This document shows, piece after piece, positions 14,101 to 25,295 of a stretch of DNA of 64,000 nt (position 1 is the first letter of the stretch; every line of letters starts with the position of its first letter). The stretch covers positions 7,221,001 to 7,285,000 of the forward strand of contig NC_071349.1 in the NCBI RefSeq assembly GCF_027744825.2, given 5' to 3'. The translations under genes and the position numbers were made by a program. Under the pieces are notes generated by a model that worked only from the letters and a program-made list of their open reading frames with translations, ran no database searches and was not told the DNA's origin. Origin of the DNA: Synchiropus splendidus. Taxonomy: Eukaryota > Chordata > Actinopteri > Syngnathiformes > Callionymidae.

Positions 14101-17100
14101 TATAGTGCAATGCTGCCACCTGCTGGATGGTAGACAGAAAACATTTATCAAAACATATATATTTCTCTTCTCAGTGGCGGGTGCTGACCCTTACATACCA
14201 AGTCAGATGCCCCATGGCGGCGTGCAAGATATGTACGGACGCTCCCCAGCGGCTCTGAGCATGAGCCAGCGCTCGCAATATCCGTACGGGCCGAGCTACG
14301 ACAGACGGTGAGCGTGTTTCCCTGAGAAGAATAAGTGAGTCTTTCAGGGTATTCATTTTTATTTTGATCTTCAGACCTGACCATGTCATGGGCATGGAGG
14401 GCAGCATGGGTCCTCCTGGGGGTCAGAATAACATGGGCCCTAACAGCGACGCGAGCATGTACTCATCCAGCAGGTACCCATCGCAGAGGTAAGTCTGGTT
14501 TTGGAACACAACTTATATGTGTCGTGGATCAATCAATAATTATTATCAATATTTCAGGCATGATGGCTACAGTCAGCAGTATCCCAGCATGCCCTATGGC
14601 ATCCACCCGTCTGGGATGTACCAACCACAGCAGGTGAGACGCCAGGTGTGCACTTATATAATCAGTGTTGGATTTAGTCACGCCTTATTTTCTCGCTTGT
14701 TGTTCCAAGTTTTAGCCAGGTCCTTTAGTTGCTAAATGTCACAGCATTTCACTCCACTTTTTGTCAACAAAAAAATGTAGTGTTTTAGCAATGCAATTCT
14801 ACTGAACCCTCAATATAGTAGAGTCAACGAAACATTAGATACAGGCTGTCACGAGTTACCAGAATAAAATCTCTGATACAAATTTAAATACAATTATTAA
14901 CCAGAGTGTGTAATAAAATGAGACATTTGCATTGCGTATAATAAAACACAGAAATAGGTTGGACTCTTGGATTAAACACTAAATGTAAATTTGACATAAA
15001 TGTCTTTCAATATTGACTACTTCATGACTCCAACAGGGATATAAGCGTCCCATGGATGGCATGTACGGCCCCCCACCCAAGAGGCATGAGGGTGACATGT
15101 ACCCACTCCAGTATCCCAGCCAGCAGCAGGACATGTACAACCACTATGGTGGTGGGTTCTCTGGTCCTGACCACAGACACATGCCGGGCCAGTTCCCCTA
15201 CTCCTACCCAAGAGACCGCATGGCACCGTCTGGGCAGGGCCAGCATAGTATGATGACCCCCAACCACGCTGACGGCCCCAATATGTGGCCCTCCAGGACG
15301 GAGCTGGGTTATCCGTACTCCAGTCGGGGCCCATCTCAAATCCCTCCTTATGGTAGAGACGACATGGATGGGCGCTCCGGGCAAGAACCATGGCACCGTC
15401 AGTCTCCCTACATGTCCTCTTCATCTGGTCTGACCCCTCTGACGTCACGCCAGCCCCCGTCCTCTTACTCCAACTCCTCGTCCATGGTCAACCACTTGTC
15501 CCGGGCCCCCAGCCCCGGAGCGTTCCATCGCTCCATGGACTCTCGGATGTCCCCCAGCAAAGCTTCATTCATGTCCACCATGAAAATGTCCAAGCCTGGG
15601 ATGTCGATGATGGGCTCACAGGGACCGGGTCCAATGGGTCAATATCCTCCAGGCCTGCGAAGGGACCTGAACTACCCGCCGGGCTCAGTGGAGGCAACCA
15701 TGCCAGTCCTCAAGCCTCGGCGGAAGCTCACCTCTAAGGACACAGGTGAGAGAACTGTCTACAAGCAAATCAGTCCAGAGAATACAACCATCTTAATGAA
15801 CTCTGTGTCCCCCCAAATTTAGGAACTCCAGAGGCTTGGCGTGTGATGATGTCACTGAAATCTGGGCTGTTGGCGGAGAGCACCTGGGCTCTGGACACCA
15901 TCAACATCCTGCTGTATGATGACAGCACGGTCGCCTCTTTCAACCTCTCTCAGGTGAAACCTGTTCCTTATCTGTGTGACGTCCTCTGATCTTGTGTCTA
16001 GTGATCATCATTTAAGAATTCAAACATTGATCCGAGGTGAGCATAAAGATCATCCTTCTAACTGATATCTGCTCCCTCTACAGTTGCCGGGCTTCCTGGA
16101 GCTCGTGGTGGAGCACTTCCGCCGTTGTCTCATCGAGATGTTTGGCATCCTCGAAGACTATGAAGTCGAAGTTGTGGAGAGTCGCTCTGAACTCGAGAGT
16201 GATGTGAAGAAACAAAACCCAGAAAACAAAGAGGGTTGTTCGCTCCAGCCTGCAGTGCAAGAGCTGACGCCAGCAGATGGCGCCATGGAGACTCCGTCTC
16301 CGCCCGGTATAGCTGAGCCTGAACGACCCGATGGCAGCAAAAAGAAGGAAGGTGACGAAAAGGAAGAGACTAAAGAAGATAACGGTAAAGCTGAGAAAGG
16401 AAATGGAGAGGGGAGGAGGGAGACTGCAGATCAGTCGATGTCAGAACCAGAAGCTAAACCAAAACAAGCCAGCAAATACGACAAATTCCCCATCAAGATC
16501 GTAGACAAAGAGGAACCAAAAGAAGATCTGACGGATAGTTTACGGTACCTGAAGGGCGTCACCAGCGCGCTGCTTCACTGGCAGGCAGGCGGTGGAGACT
16601 CCACTGCACACATTCAAACGCACTTTGACCCCAAGACTGAACCTGAGAAGATGACCGAAAAGAAACCGGAAGTCAACAAGCAGGAAAACAACGGGTCGAG
16701 GAAACATATCACTGCAACAATTGACGACGTGCTGTGTGCCAGAGTGGACGCCCTCTCCAGCGGGCACCCCGCCCGCTCCTTACCCTCCTACCCATTCAGG
16801 GTGCACCCTGATGGAGAAGAGGATCACATTACTCTGTTGGAGGACGAGCCGCGGTGTCTGGACGGGGCACCGCTGTCGACGGTCTCCGCCTGGCAGGACT
16901 CGCTGGCCAAGCGCTGCCTCTGCATCTCCAACATCGTCCGAGGTTTGTCCTTCATTCCTGGGAACGATCTGGAGATGTCCCACCACCCAGCTCTGGTTCT
17001 TCTTCTGGGTCGCCTCCTGCTGCTTCACCACCTGCACCCAGAGAGGAACAGGGCGCCTCCTAGTTATCAGAGGGATGAGAAGCAGGAGCCAGGACTGTCC

Positions 17101-17832
17101 TGCAGCAGGGACGAGTGGTGGTGGGAGTGTCTGGGTCAGCTCCGGGAGAACGCCATGGTGACTCTGGCCAACATCTCCGGTCAGCTGGATCTCTCAAATT
17201 ATCCAGACACCATCTGTCTCCCGATCTTAGACGGTCTCTTGCACTGGATGGTCTGCCCCTCAGCTGAAGCCCTGGACCCCTTCCCATCATCCACACCCTA
17301 CTCCCAGCTGTCCCCTCAAAGGCTGGTTTTGGAATGTCTCTGCAAGCTCAGCATCCTGGATGGCAACGTGGACCTCCTGTTAGCCACGCCGCCTTTCAGT
17401 CGGCAGGAGAAACTCTTCACGGTGCTGCTTCGCTACGTGGGTCAAAGGAAGGCTCAAGTCTACCGAGAGATGGCAGTAGCCGTTCTGTCGCACTTGGCAC
17501 AAGGAGACCCCACGGCTGCACGAGCCATCGCCAAGCAGAAGAGCAGCGTGGGCAATCTAGTGAGCTTTCTGGAGGACGGCATCAGCATGACTCAGTACCA
17601 GCTGAGCCCACACACTTTGCTGCACATGGGGCACCAACACATGGACCCTCCCAGCATTAACATGATGTGTCGGGCCGCTAAGTGCCTGCTGGCCATGGCC
17701 AAGGTGGAGGAGAACAAGAGCGAGTTTGTTCTGTTCGAGAGCCGCTTGCTAGACATTTCCATCTCCTCTGTGCTGAATGCTGGAGTGGTGACCATTGTCT
17801 GTCAGGTTCTGTTCCATCTGGGCAAACTATGA
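5185..17832 (+). CDS. arid1b: AT-rich interactive domain-containing protein 1B (BAF250b), 3' part
   Basis: Large ARID subunit of BAF (SWI/SNF) chromatin-remodelling complexes, nuclear, scaffolding the ATPase core and binding DNA without strong sequence preference. Thirteen coding exons join in one frame: 5185-5294, 6669-6748, 8538-8726, 8828-9040, 9222-9441, 13010-13151, 13216-13385, 14175-14307, 14375-14488, 14558-14633, 15037-15745, 15823-15953, 16084-17832. They encode about 1344 residues, roughly the C-terminal 60% of a protein near 2200 in mammals. Visible order: Gln/Ser-rich linker; ARID at about 136-250 ([23 protein letters not shown]); Gly/Pro/Met/Tyr-rich low-complexity region ([20 protein letters not shown]); BAF250 C-terminal region from [19 protein letters not shown] to the end (VLFHLGKL). 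ARID1B is preferred to ARID1A because of [35 protein letters not shown] and LLHWQ, and because zdhhc14, not zdhhc18, lies downstream. The fish acidic segment is shorter than in mammals. The N-terminal exons are off-window. Confidence 0.93.
8828..9441 (+). other. arid1b: ARID domain, encoded by two arid1b exons
   Basis: Exons 8828-9040 and 9222-9441 together encode the ARID helix bundle. The 181-bp intron falls inside the domain, between GGLAM and VNKNKKW, in phase 0. The core signature, [19 protein letters not shown] through [10 protein letters not shown] to [12 protein letters not shown] and [15 protein letters not shown], is complete. The tryptophans and the KNKKW motif that shape the DNA-facing loop are present, so the domain looks functional. 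Confidence 0.93.
10222..10547. mobile_element. Non-autonomous DNA transposon (MITE) with long terminal inverted repeats
   Basis: Two arms of roughly 55-60 bp, about 10257-10316 and 10449-10507, are imperfect reverse complements of each other (shared core AAGGCTTTATAGAA and ATTATGAATGTTCAT). They flank about 130 bp with no coding potential. The outer ends are uncertain and are set from the fading match. Location is the intron between arid1b exons 9222-9441 and 13010-13151. The structure fits a foldback-type MITE; the superfamily was not determined. Confidence 0.6.
12780..12960. repeat. Possible dispersed fish repeat fragment
   Basis: A stretch around 12840-12930 (core GTTCCACAGATTTGGGCC, then CTTCTCCATATGTTTCTG) resembles a motif I associate with dispersed repeats of teleost genomes. 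No terminal repeats or target duplications could be defined. The call rests on recollection of the motif only. Confidence 0.25.
16084..17832 (+). other. arid1b: Terminal arid1b exon: BAF250 C-terminal domain
   Basis: One uninterrupted 582-codon frame that starts in the conserved segment [18 protein letters not shown] and ends at TGA 17830-17832. After a lysine/glutamate-rich spacer (about 16170-16480) it resumes high similarity at [14 protein letters not shown], then [75 protein letters not shown] and [22 protein letters not shown]. This armadillo-like region anchors BAF core subunits in known ARID1 proteins. No frameshift or internal stop is present. Confidence 0.92.
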
Positions 17833-18806
17833 CAGGAGGACCCTGGCCATTGACATTCTTTTCTACTTTTTATTTATGAAAAGAAAATGTTTTTTAAAAA
17901 GGAAATATCCACAAAAATATCTATAAATAATCACTGAAAAGTGGGTTTGGAATTTTTATTTCAATACAGATATTTAATAACCGCAGTGTTTGATATTTTG
18001 TTGCTTCTTCTGTGGATTCATTTCTCAGCCAAAGCTGCCATCGGACCTCGGTGCTGAATTTTGTGGTTGAGTCAACAGGTTCTTTTCTGGGTTTTTATAA
18101 ATGCTGTATTGTTGAGATTTTGTTAATGGAGATTATTTATTTAAGATGTGATTCTGTACAGCCGTTTGAGGGGAATAAAAACACTGACTTTTTTTTTTAC
18201 TGAGATGGTGACCTGTGCAATAGTTTGGGAGGACAGCTGCAGTGTGTGACTTCAGCCATGTGGGGGCAGCATTGCACCAGCCAAGCAACATAAGAATCGC
18301 CACCAAACGTGGCGCATTGACCCCTGAACTCTCCCGAGCACCTCCATCACTGTACATAAAACGATGTGAACACAATTCTCCCAAACCAAACAAGAGTTCG
18401 AGCTTTTATCGTTGTTCAAATTTGTTATTGTTACGATACATATTTTGTTAACGGGTCAAATACTTGGCAGATGTATCTGATGTTTTGATGTAAAATACTG
18501 TATGCATTGTATTATAGCCGAGAAAACAATCGCTTTGCTTATGGGAGCGCCGGTTGGTGGGCGGGGAAGGAGACATGAGTCAAACAGAACACTTCATAAA
18601 CTGTCCCACATCATCTGTCAACATGTTTGGAGTCATGCTCGAGCAGAAAACGTGTAAGTTCAGACCCGTCATGAACGCTCATTGTAAACTCTTTTCCGTA
18701 CGTCTCTTTTTATTCTGTATCCACGTTTATACTCTGTGCTGCACATGTCACCAGTAAATGTACAATGAGACGTTGCATTATGTCCAGACAATCTGAGGCC
18801 AATAAA
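17833..18806 (+). terminator. arid1b: arid1b 3' UTR with two candidate poly(A) signals
   Basis: After the stop codon the sequence turns A/T-rich. AATAAA occurs at 18174-18179 and again at 18801-18806. The first gives a 3' UTR of about 350 nt, the second about 1 kb. Use of either or both is inferred from the hexamers alone. Confidence 0.55.
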
Positions 18807-20990
18807 ACAAACATCAACTGCTGACTCGGCATCACATTTTATCACGTTTTCATCACGTTTAAATCCACAGGAGCCAACAAGAACAGATGAAGGGAACTGA
18901 CTGCAAAGGTGTTAAATAGAGGGAGTGACCCAGCGGAATCTGAGAAGCGACTCCCTGAGAAACAGCGGAAAGTGGAGTCATTCATTTTTCAAGAGGGCTA
19001 AATGACCTGTCCTGACCCTGTCACATTTGGATCTGGATCAGTTGGACATGTAAGCCTCTCACTGACAAACATTCCGAAGCGGCAACTCTGGTTTTTAACT
19101 TGATCACTCTTGGGGTGCGTTCGGAGCCCACTCGCCTCCCAGTGCCGTCAATTTCCGCCTGTTATCAGGATTTCTAGGGGAAAGTGGGCCGCTGTCTTTG
19201 TTAGTGGCTGGTGGATGTTTCATGTGGGCAGTGATCGCAGGAGAAAACCTCCCACGCCACTGTGCCTCTCACAAGAAGCTGAGTCATCACGCTTCAGCAG
19301 TAGCTGAAGTGGCAGCTGTGAGGAAGCTGGAGGTGTCACCAGGTACTGTTGGACCTTGTTATCCCTCAACAGCCTGGAACTCCTCTGTCACTTAAGAAGG
19401 ACAGCCACCTAGCGTTTCATTTGTCTGCTTAAAATACAGAGCTCACTCATCCTTGCAAGACTCAGTGTAGAGCTCAAAAGAAGTGTGAGGGCACTGTATG
19501 ATGATGGAGAAGGAAGGATGGATCATTGACCTCCAAGGTCAACTGCATCCTAAGTTTGTCAGAGCCAAGTCAATTTGTCTCATGCCATACCAAGGTCAAG
19601 TTTAGGTCATTGCTAGTCCACATTAGAATACGCTCGTCCAAGTCAGGTCTCAAATCTTATATCTCTTTTGGATCTGTGTCGAAGTTCTCGTAAAGACTTG
19701 TGTTCTTGTTGCTTTTATTGGGTGCATGTTCCTCTTGACCAGGTGAAGCTTGGACCTGTAGCTTGGTTGTTTTCGCTCTAATCCAAGTACATTTTTTGTT
19801 GCTCTAGTCTTGTCGATGGCTGTCCAAGTTTAGTATTGTGTTTTCTGGCTAATGCTGTTCAAGTCCAAGTCAATTCTCAAGCATACAGACATGCTCATGT
19901 TCCGACTTGTTTCTGGCCCAAAGTCAGGTTTGGGCCAATTTTTTGTTCATGTCCATTAAGCATGCAAAGTAAAGTCAGTTAGATTGGTTTAAGAGAAAAG
20001 GGGGTCACCCAGGGGTCATACTTTAGAGGAGCAAGAGGACTTGAATGTCAGTTAGATAGAAAAATTACAGTAAGATGACGCCTCGCACATGACTGACGAC
20101 TCAGTGTGGAAGTTGGTGTAGAAATAAAGAGCCTGACTGATGATGTGTCACTTCCAGTGATGACTTATCGATCCTCCCACTGACATTCTAAAGAATCCTG
20201 CCAGCTTCGAAAAGCAGAAATCACGCGCAGGTCCAAACTTCCGGTCCTGTTCGGCGAGAGTGGACGGTTCTGGTGTAGGAGTGAATGAGCTTGACCACAT
20301 GAGTGAGTAAGGACGAGAGGGAGGAGGAAGTCGAGGTATTTTACGTCAGTGGGCGGTGAGGGGTTGTCATGACGATGATGCAAAATTCTTTTGTACTTAC
20401 AAGGAGAGAAGGGGAAGTTGTAACATGTCACTTCCAAATCCAGACCGATTGATATCACACACTTAAAGGTACAGCCTGCACTTATTGTTGCGTTTTAGTT
20501 TTGGAAGCCCATAGATCAGACCTGTGCAAAGTGCAGCCATGGAGCCACATGTGGCCTTCTGCCTGTTTTAATCTGGCCCTCTCTGTCCAGCTGCGTATTT
20601 CATCGTAACAAGACATTTACATTTTAAATTTACATTTACAATTTAAAGATGTTTCAATTTACATTTATTTAAAAAAAAACTTTTATGTTATTGTATGTTA
20701 TTTAATCTTATATTATTATTGCTGTTGTTGTTATCTTCATATTAGCTTCCCCTCATACTTATATTGACTGTCATTAATAATGCAAAACTAATACTAGATT
20801 GTAGGTTTTTTTTCTTTAACTACACTGTAATACACTATAATAATTTAGTATTATATATTACAACCTGAATACTACCAAGTGGAACGCAGCTTTAGGCTCT
20901 ATAATTTGGTCATCGTTGTTCTTTTTGAACGTATTAAAGAAAACACGTTTGAAGGAAAACGTGAAAGAGGCTGGGTCTGGAGAGGGCGGG
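18807..20990. other. Intergenic spacer between arid1b and zdhhc14
   Basis: No exon-like conserved reading frame was found. The stretch around 19540-19930 is rich in CAAGTC-type words, which looks like a decayed simple repeat. In human, TMEM242 lies between the two flanking genes; nothing resembling its membrane protein was seen here. Confidence 0.5.
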
Positions 20991-21881
20991 GCCTGCTGTT
21001 CCTCTGCCCCCATGTTGATGTTGTTTGTCAGGCAGGCAGCGGCTCTGTGCGTACGGGGACGCGGGGCAGAGTGGGAGCCTCTCTCCTGGATTTCTGCATC
21101 ATTTCCCTCCACATGCCGCTGAATTCCGTCCTTTGTTGAGGCTTTGTTGTCAGTAGTCATCACCGCTGGGACAGTAAAAGCATCCGTGTGCTTCTTCCTG
21201 AGACGGTGGCTCGGGATGCTGGCGCTGGTCTGAGAGCGCCCACCGTGCGGAGCCTTCCTCTGGATTTTCCCGTCAACTTGCTCCCTATGAGTTAACTTCT
21301 GAAATGCCTCGCTTTGCTATGGGCTCGGTGCAAAGCTGGAGAGGAGCAGCCACTACGTGACAACACCCGAACACGACGCTGCTTCGGTAAGACGCCGCCG
21401 CGGGTGTCGCTTCCTTCGGCGGGCAGCGCCGACGAGCACCCGGGCTTGTGGAAACGTGTTTCTTCTCCTGGTGTCTGACAGCGCGACCGGGCGAGACAAC
21501 GAACGCACGTCGTGTGAAGTGAAAACTGCACTTTCATGGCAGCTCAAGCGACTGTTTACTGTGATAAACAGTTAGCCGAGCTACTTGTGTTAGCGTTAGC
21601 CACATTCTGTTGCTATTTAATGCTAGCCTGGTTGTCTGCTAATATTCCCCGAATCTTAAATGATATAAATGTCTTCAATCTGGTCTGGATTCTATTCTTT
21701 TCGTTGTCGTTATGGGTTCATATCGAGCCGTTTATGTAACACGAAGGAGTCTGTGGCAACTTTGAATCGCTCATCCTTGCTTCAACTGTGCTCGCCTTCC
21801 CTAAACTTTGGGCTCTCTGTCCTGACAGATGATCATCTTCGCCGGGATTTACTCAGCTGTGGAGATTTGAATAGGAAATTG
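20990..21881 (+). promoter_or_regulatory. zdhhc14: CpG-rich promoter and 5' UTR region of zdhhc14
   Basis: CpG density rises sharply here, most clearly at about 21360-21500 (GCCGCCGCGGGTGTCGC), against an A/T-rich background. It lies directly upstream of the zdhhc14 start. No TATA box stands out, as expected for a CpG-island promoter of a broadly expressed gene. The transcription start and any 5' UTR intron cannot be fixed from sequence alone; an AG at about 21829-21830 could be an acceptor. Confidence 0.5.
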
Positions 21882-24800
21882 ATGCATCTCGGCGTGTCTG
21901 AGTCCATGAGAGAGTGCGAGTACAGCCAGATAAGCACTCGCAGCTCGACACCAATGGAGACCCCTTACAAGAAAAGGACCCCCAAAAAGAAAAAGTGGGA
22001 ATCGTTTCCCGGTCGGAATAAATTCTTCTGTGATGGCAGGATTATGATGGCCAAGCAGACGGGGGTCTTCTACCTCACCCTCATCCTTATTCTGCTGACA
22101 TGTGGACTTTTCTTCACCTTTGAGTGAGTATAATCTGCCCAGTGCTTTACAGCCTTCATCTGCAGCACATTAGCTGGCTCGGTTTGGGATTTTCTGCCCT
22201 CAGATGTGAGCGGAGTGGGGTTTTAGATGTAGGTCAGTTATGTCATCAGCATCACTCCAGAGTCGCTTGTGTTTTGTGTGATCTCAGGGCTCAGCCAAAT
22301 GCTTAATGAATGGCTTCAGAAGAATCCATATTGCTTCCTCAGCAAAATCGTCCTGGTGTTTGCACCAGTGCTTTTATGTTCCTCACACGTTCCAACTTGA
22401 TCGCGCCAATTTTGGAATCCCCGCATTTGTCTGGAATGCTTGCACATGTTTCACTTATCTAAAGTGTAAAGTAAATTGTTGAAATTAGTTTGTGTAGCTT
22501 AGTCATCTTCGTAAGTCACAGCAGTGACTACTACTCTCCTGTGAAGTTTCCCTTTCCCTCGGATCATGGACCCCAGACACATGCAGAACTCATCTTTTTT
22601 AGTTACGGCCTGATGGACGTTGTCTTGACTGACAGCTTGAATTCAGGATTTGTTGATTATTCACCACCCATCTTTCCTCTATCACAATATACCATATTTT
22701 TACGAGCATAAGGCGAATTGTATTATAAGGCGCAGTCTCAGTTACGGGTCTTATTTAGGTATTTAACGCATACATAAGCCGCACAGGAATATCGGTATGA
22801 TATCTTAAACTATGCATGCTGACATGTGTTTTTAAAAAGGCAGCGGGAGCAAAACTGAGTTCCTTTGTACTTTATTGACGTATTTAACAATGCACTCACG
22901 TTATTTTTCGGTCAGTCGTCACCAACAAATCCGTCAAAGTCCTCATCTTCTGTATCCGACATGAACAGGTGGGTTCCATCGAACACGCCGGGTTCCCTCT
23001 CCTGGATCAGTCTCGTTGCCGTGCGGCTCCTCAGAAATGAAGCCGGCTTCAGACACCTTTAGCCCAAGCGTCCACAATACATTCACAAATCGTGGCGTAA
23101 CTCGCCCGGCGCTGCCTCCCAGTCTTAGTGTAACTGTGTTTGCCATCGGTCATCCATCGCCGCCACGCTGTGCGCAACTTCACCTTGATCAACGCCCTGT
23201 TTACACCGATGTCCAGCAGTTGGAGCTACTTCGTCCAGCCTCCCGGAATGACGGCAAACTTCGCGTTTACCTGTTGGGTACCTACTGGGGGAGTGGCTTT
23301 TGTGTCTTCTTTCACACCCACACTTCCCCTTTCACGTTCTCATGCTGTCCTCTAACACGGCTGCGTTTCCACTGTGTAACCACCATGTCGGGTGGAACCG
23401 CTCTCAGTCAAGTGGAGCACCCAGTGCTCACATAAGGCGCACCACATTATAAGCCGCACCGTCTCTTTTGGCCAAGATTTAAGACTTTTAAAGTGCGCCT
23501 TATAGTCGTGAAAATACGGTATGTATAGACCGTGAGGGATCCGGACTCAATATTGAACTTTGATAAACCAAAACTTCATTCCTGTGGATGAATTAATTCT
23601 CAATTCCCATCGATTAAAATTATAGTTTAATGTCCACTGGCAAGGCCCCACCTCTCACCACAAGTGGCTACCATTGGCTCCTAGTCCAGCGACTGTCATT
23701 AAGGAAGTGCATGGAAGAAAATAAATGATCTGGCCGTTTTGTTTTTCAATTCCTTGAAACTTACGCTCTGCATTTAAAGTAGTTTTCCAATCCTGCAGCA
23801 AGAAGCTGATGCTTGAAATTCCCATTAGACTACTGGGAGCGCACAGAAATGTTCCAGTAGTAAATATAGAACATTTCTTCAGCAAATTCATCGACTGTTT
23901 TCTTGTACCAACTGATCCCGCGCGCCTGTTTCTGAATGTTTTCACTTAAAAATTCCATTTGAGTAAGTTGGAAGACCACAGAGGATTGTTGTGTTGCAGA
24001 CAAAGCAATTTTGATCACCTCTGGCTGAGGATTGAGCTCATAACAGAATAGTCTGTCTGCCTTTGTGTGCCATTTTCTATCCATTAATCAACATCCTGAG
24101 GTTCCCGGTGGAGCCCGCTCTCTTTCCTCCTGCTCGCTGCGTGACCGGTATTCAAACTGTCTGATCCAGCGCCTTGTGTTCACCTAGTCCTGGTTGGCTC
24201 TCTGTGACTGAAGTGCACGACTGAGCGTGCAGACGGTGACCTAGGCCACACGTGTGACACAAGAGACCGCTTTTTCCCCCCATTAGACCTGAGCAATTGC
24301 ACGGTCATCGGAGAAACCCCATCTTTGTCAGATAAGAATCCTGTCCTGTCATGAGCTTTGTTGCGCAGTCTGACTTGTTTATCAGGGTAAAGTGCTCCAC
24401 CGGCTGATAGAGCTTAATACACCAACAGTTTACTGCTGCAGTTGAGCTAGTGCTAAACAAACAAGGCTCCATTACTGTGATTGAACAGAACGATTACATT
24501 TCAGTGTCATGAAAAACAACAGGCTATCCAGTGTATTGTATTAAACAATACCTGATATTGACTTTAATTTTATTGCTTTTATTTGTCTCGGTTAAATTAC
24601 ACAAAACTAGTCACTATCAAAACAAAGCTTAAGCAGGAATCTATTTACTTTTTGTGTTTTGTCTCAGAAATGTGTTTTGAGTTAAATAATTCAGTGTATA
24701 ATATAATGTTTTCATTTTTACATTGTTCATTTTCTTCCACTTGTTCTCCTGTAAAGCTGCCTTTCCATGGGGTGAGAGGTCACCATCCAAGGCATACTTG

Positions 24801-25197
24801 CTATATCATTTCTCTCATTGTCAAATGAATTACTTTCAAGTTATTATAAAGCAATATTCAGTTCAAAGGCTTACAAATTTCACTATGTTACATTAATAGT
24901 GATGACGCATTACTGCGACTAAACTAGTGAAACTCAAAATGTGTTTTTAATGAGTCAAGTGCATGTTCAGTCAAAAGTGGGAATTTAATGACTTGTATTA
25001 CAAGCCGTCTACTGCTGTTACGGCTGTTTAAAGTTGACTGGTTAATACCGTATATTTTGTGTGAGCAGCGTACTCACACACGCTGAAAAAATATTTCCAA
25101 AATTGATATGGACAAATAAAATAAATATAATCTGAAAGGGTCCATACATATATCTTTAGATTAATGCCTTTTTTATTTCTATGGTATTTGGGTTTAG

Positions 25198-25295
<98 letters not shown>

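Noticed and set aside
15746..15822. In-frame extension of arid1b exon 15037-15745 into the next intron
   Set aside because: The extension ends at a stop at the intron's 3' end, and the canonical GT-AG splice restores [15 protein letters not shown], matching the family. The extension could only be a retained-intron product.
5185..17832. Assignment as arid1a instead of arid1b
   Set aside because: Some segments (for example the [16 protein letters not shown] stretch) recall ARID1A, but the [17 protein letters not shown] and [14 protein letters not shown] segments and the neighbouring zdhhc14 favour ARID1B.
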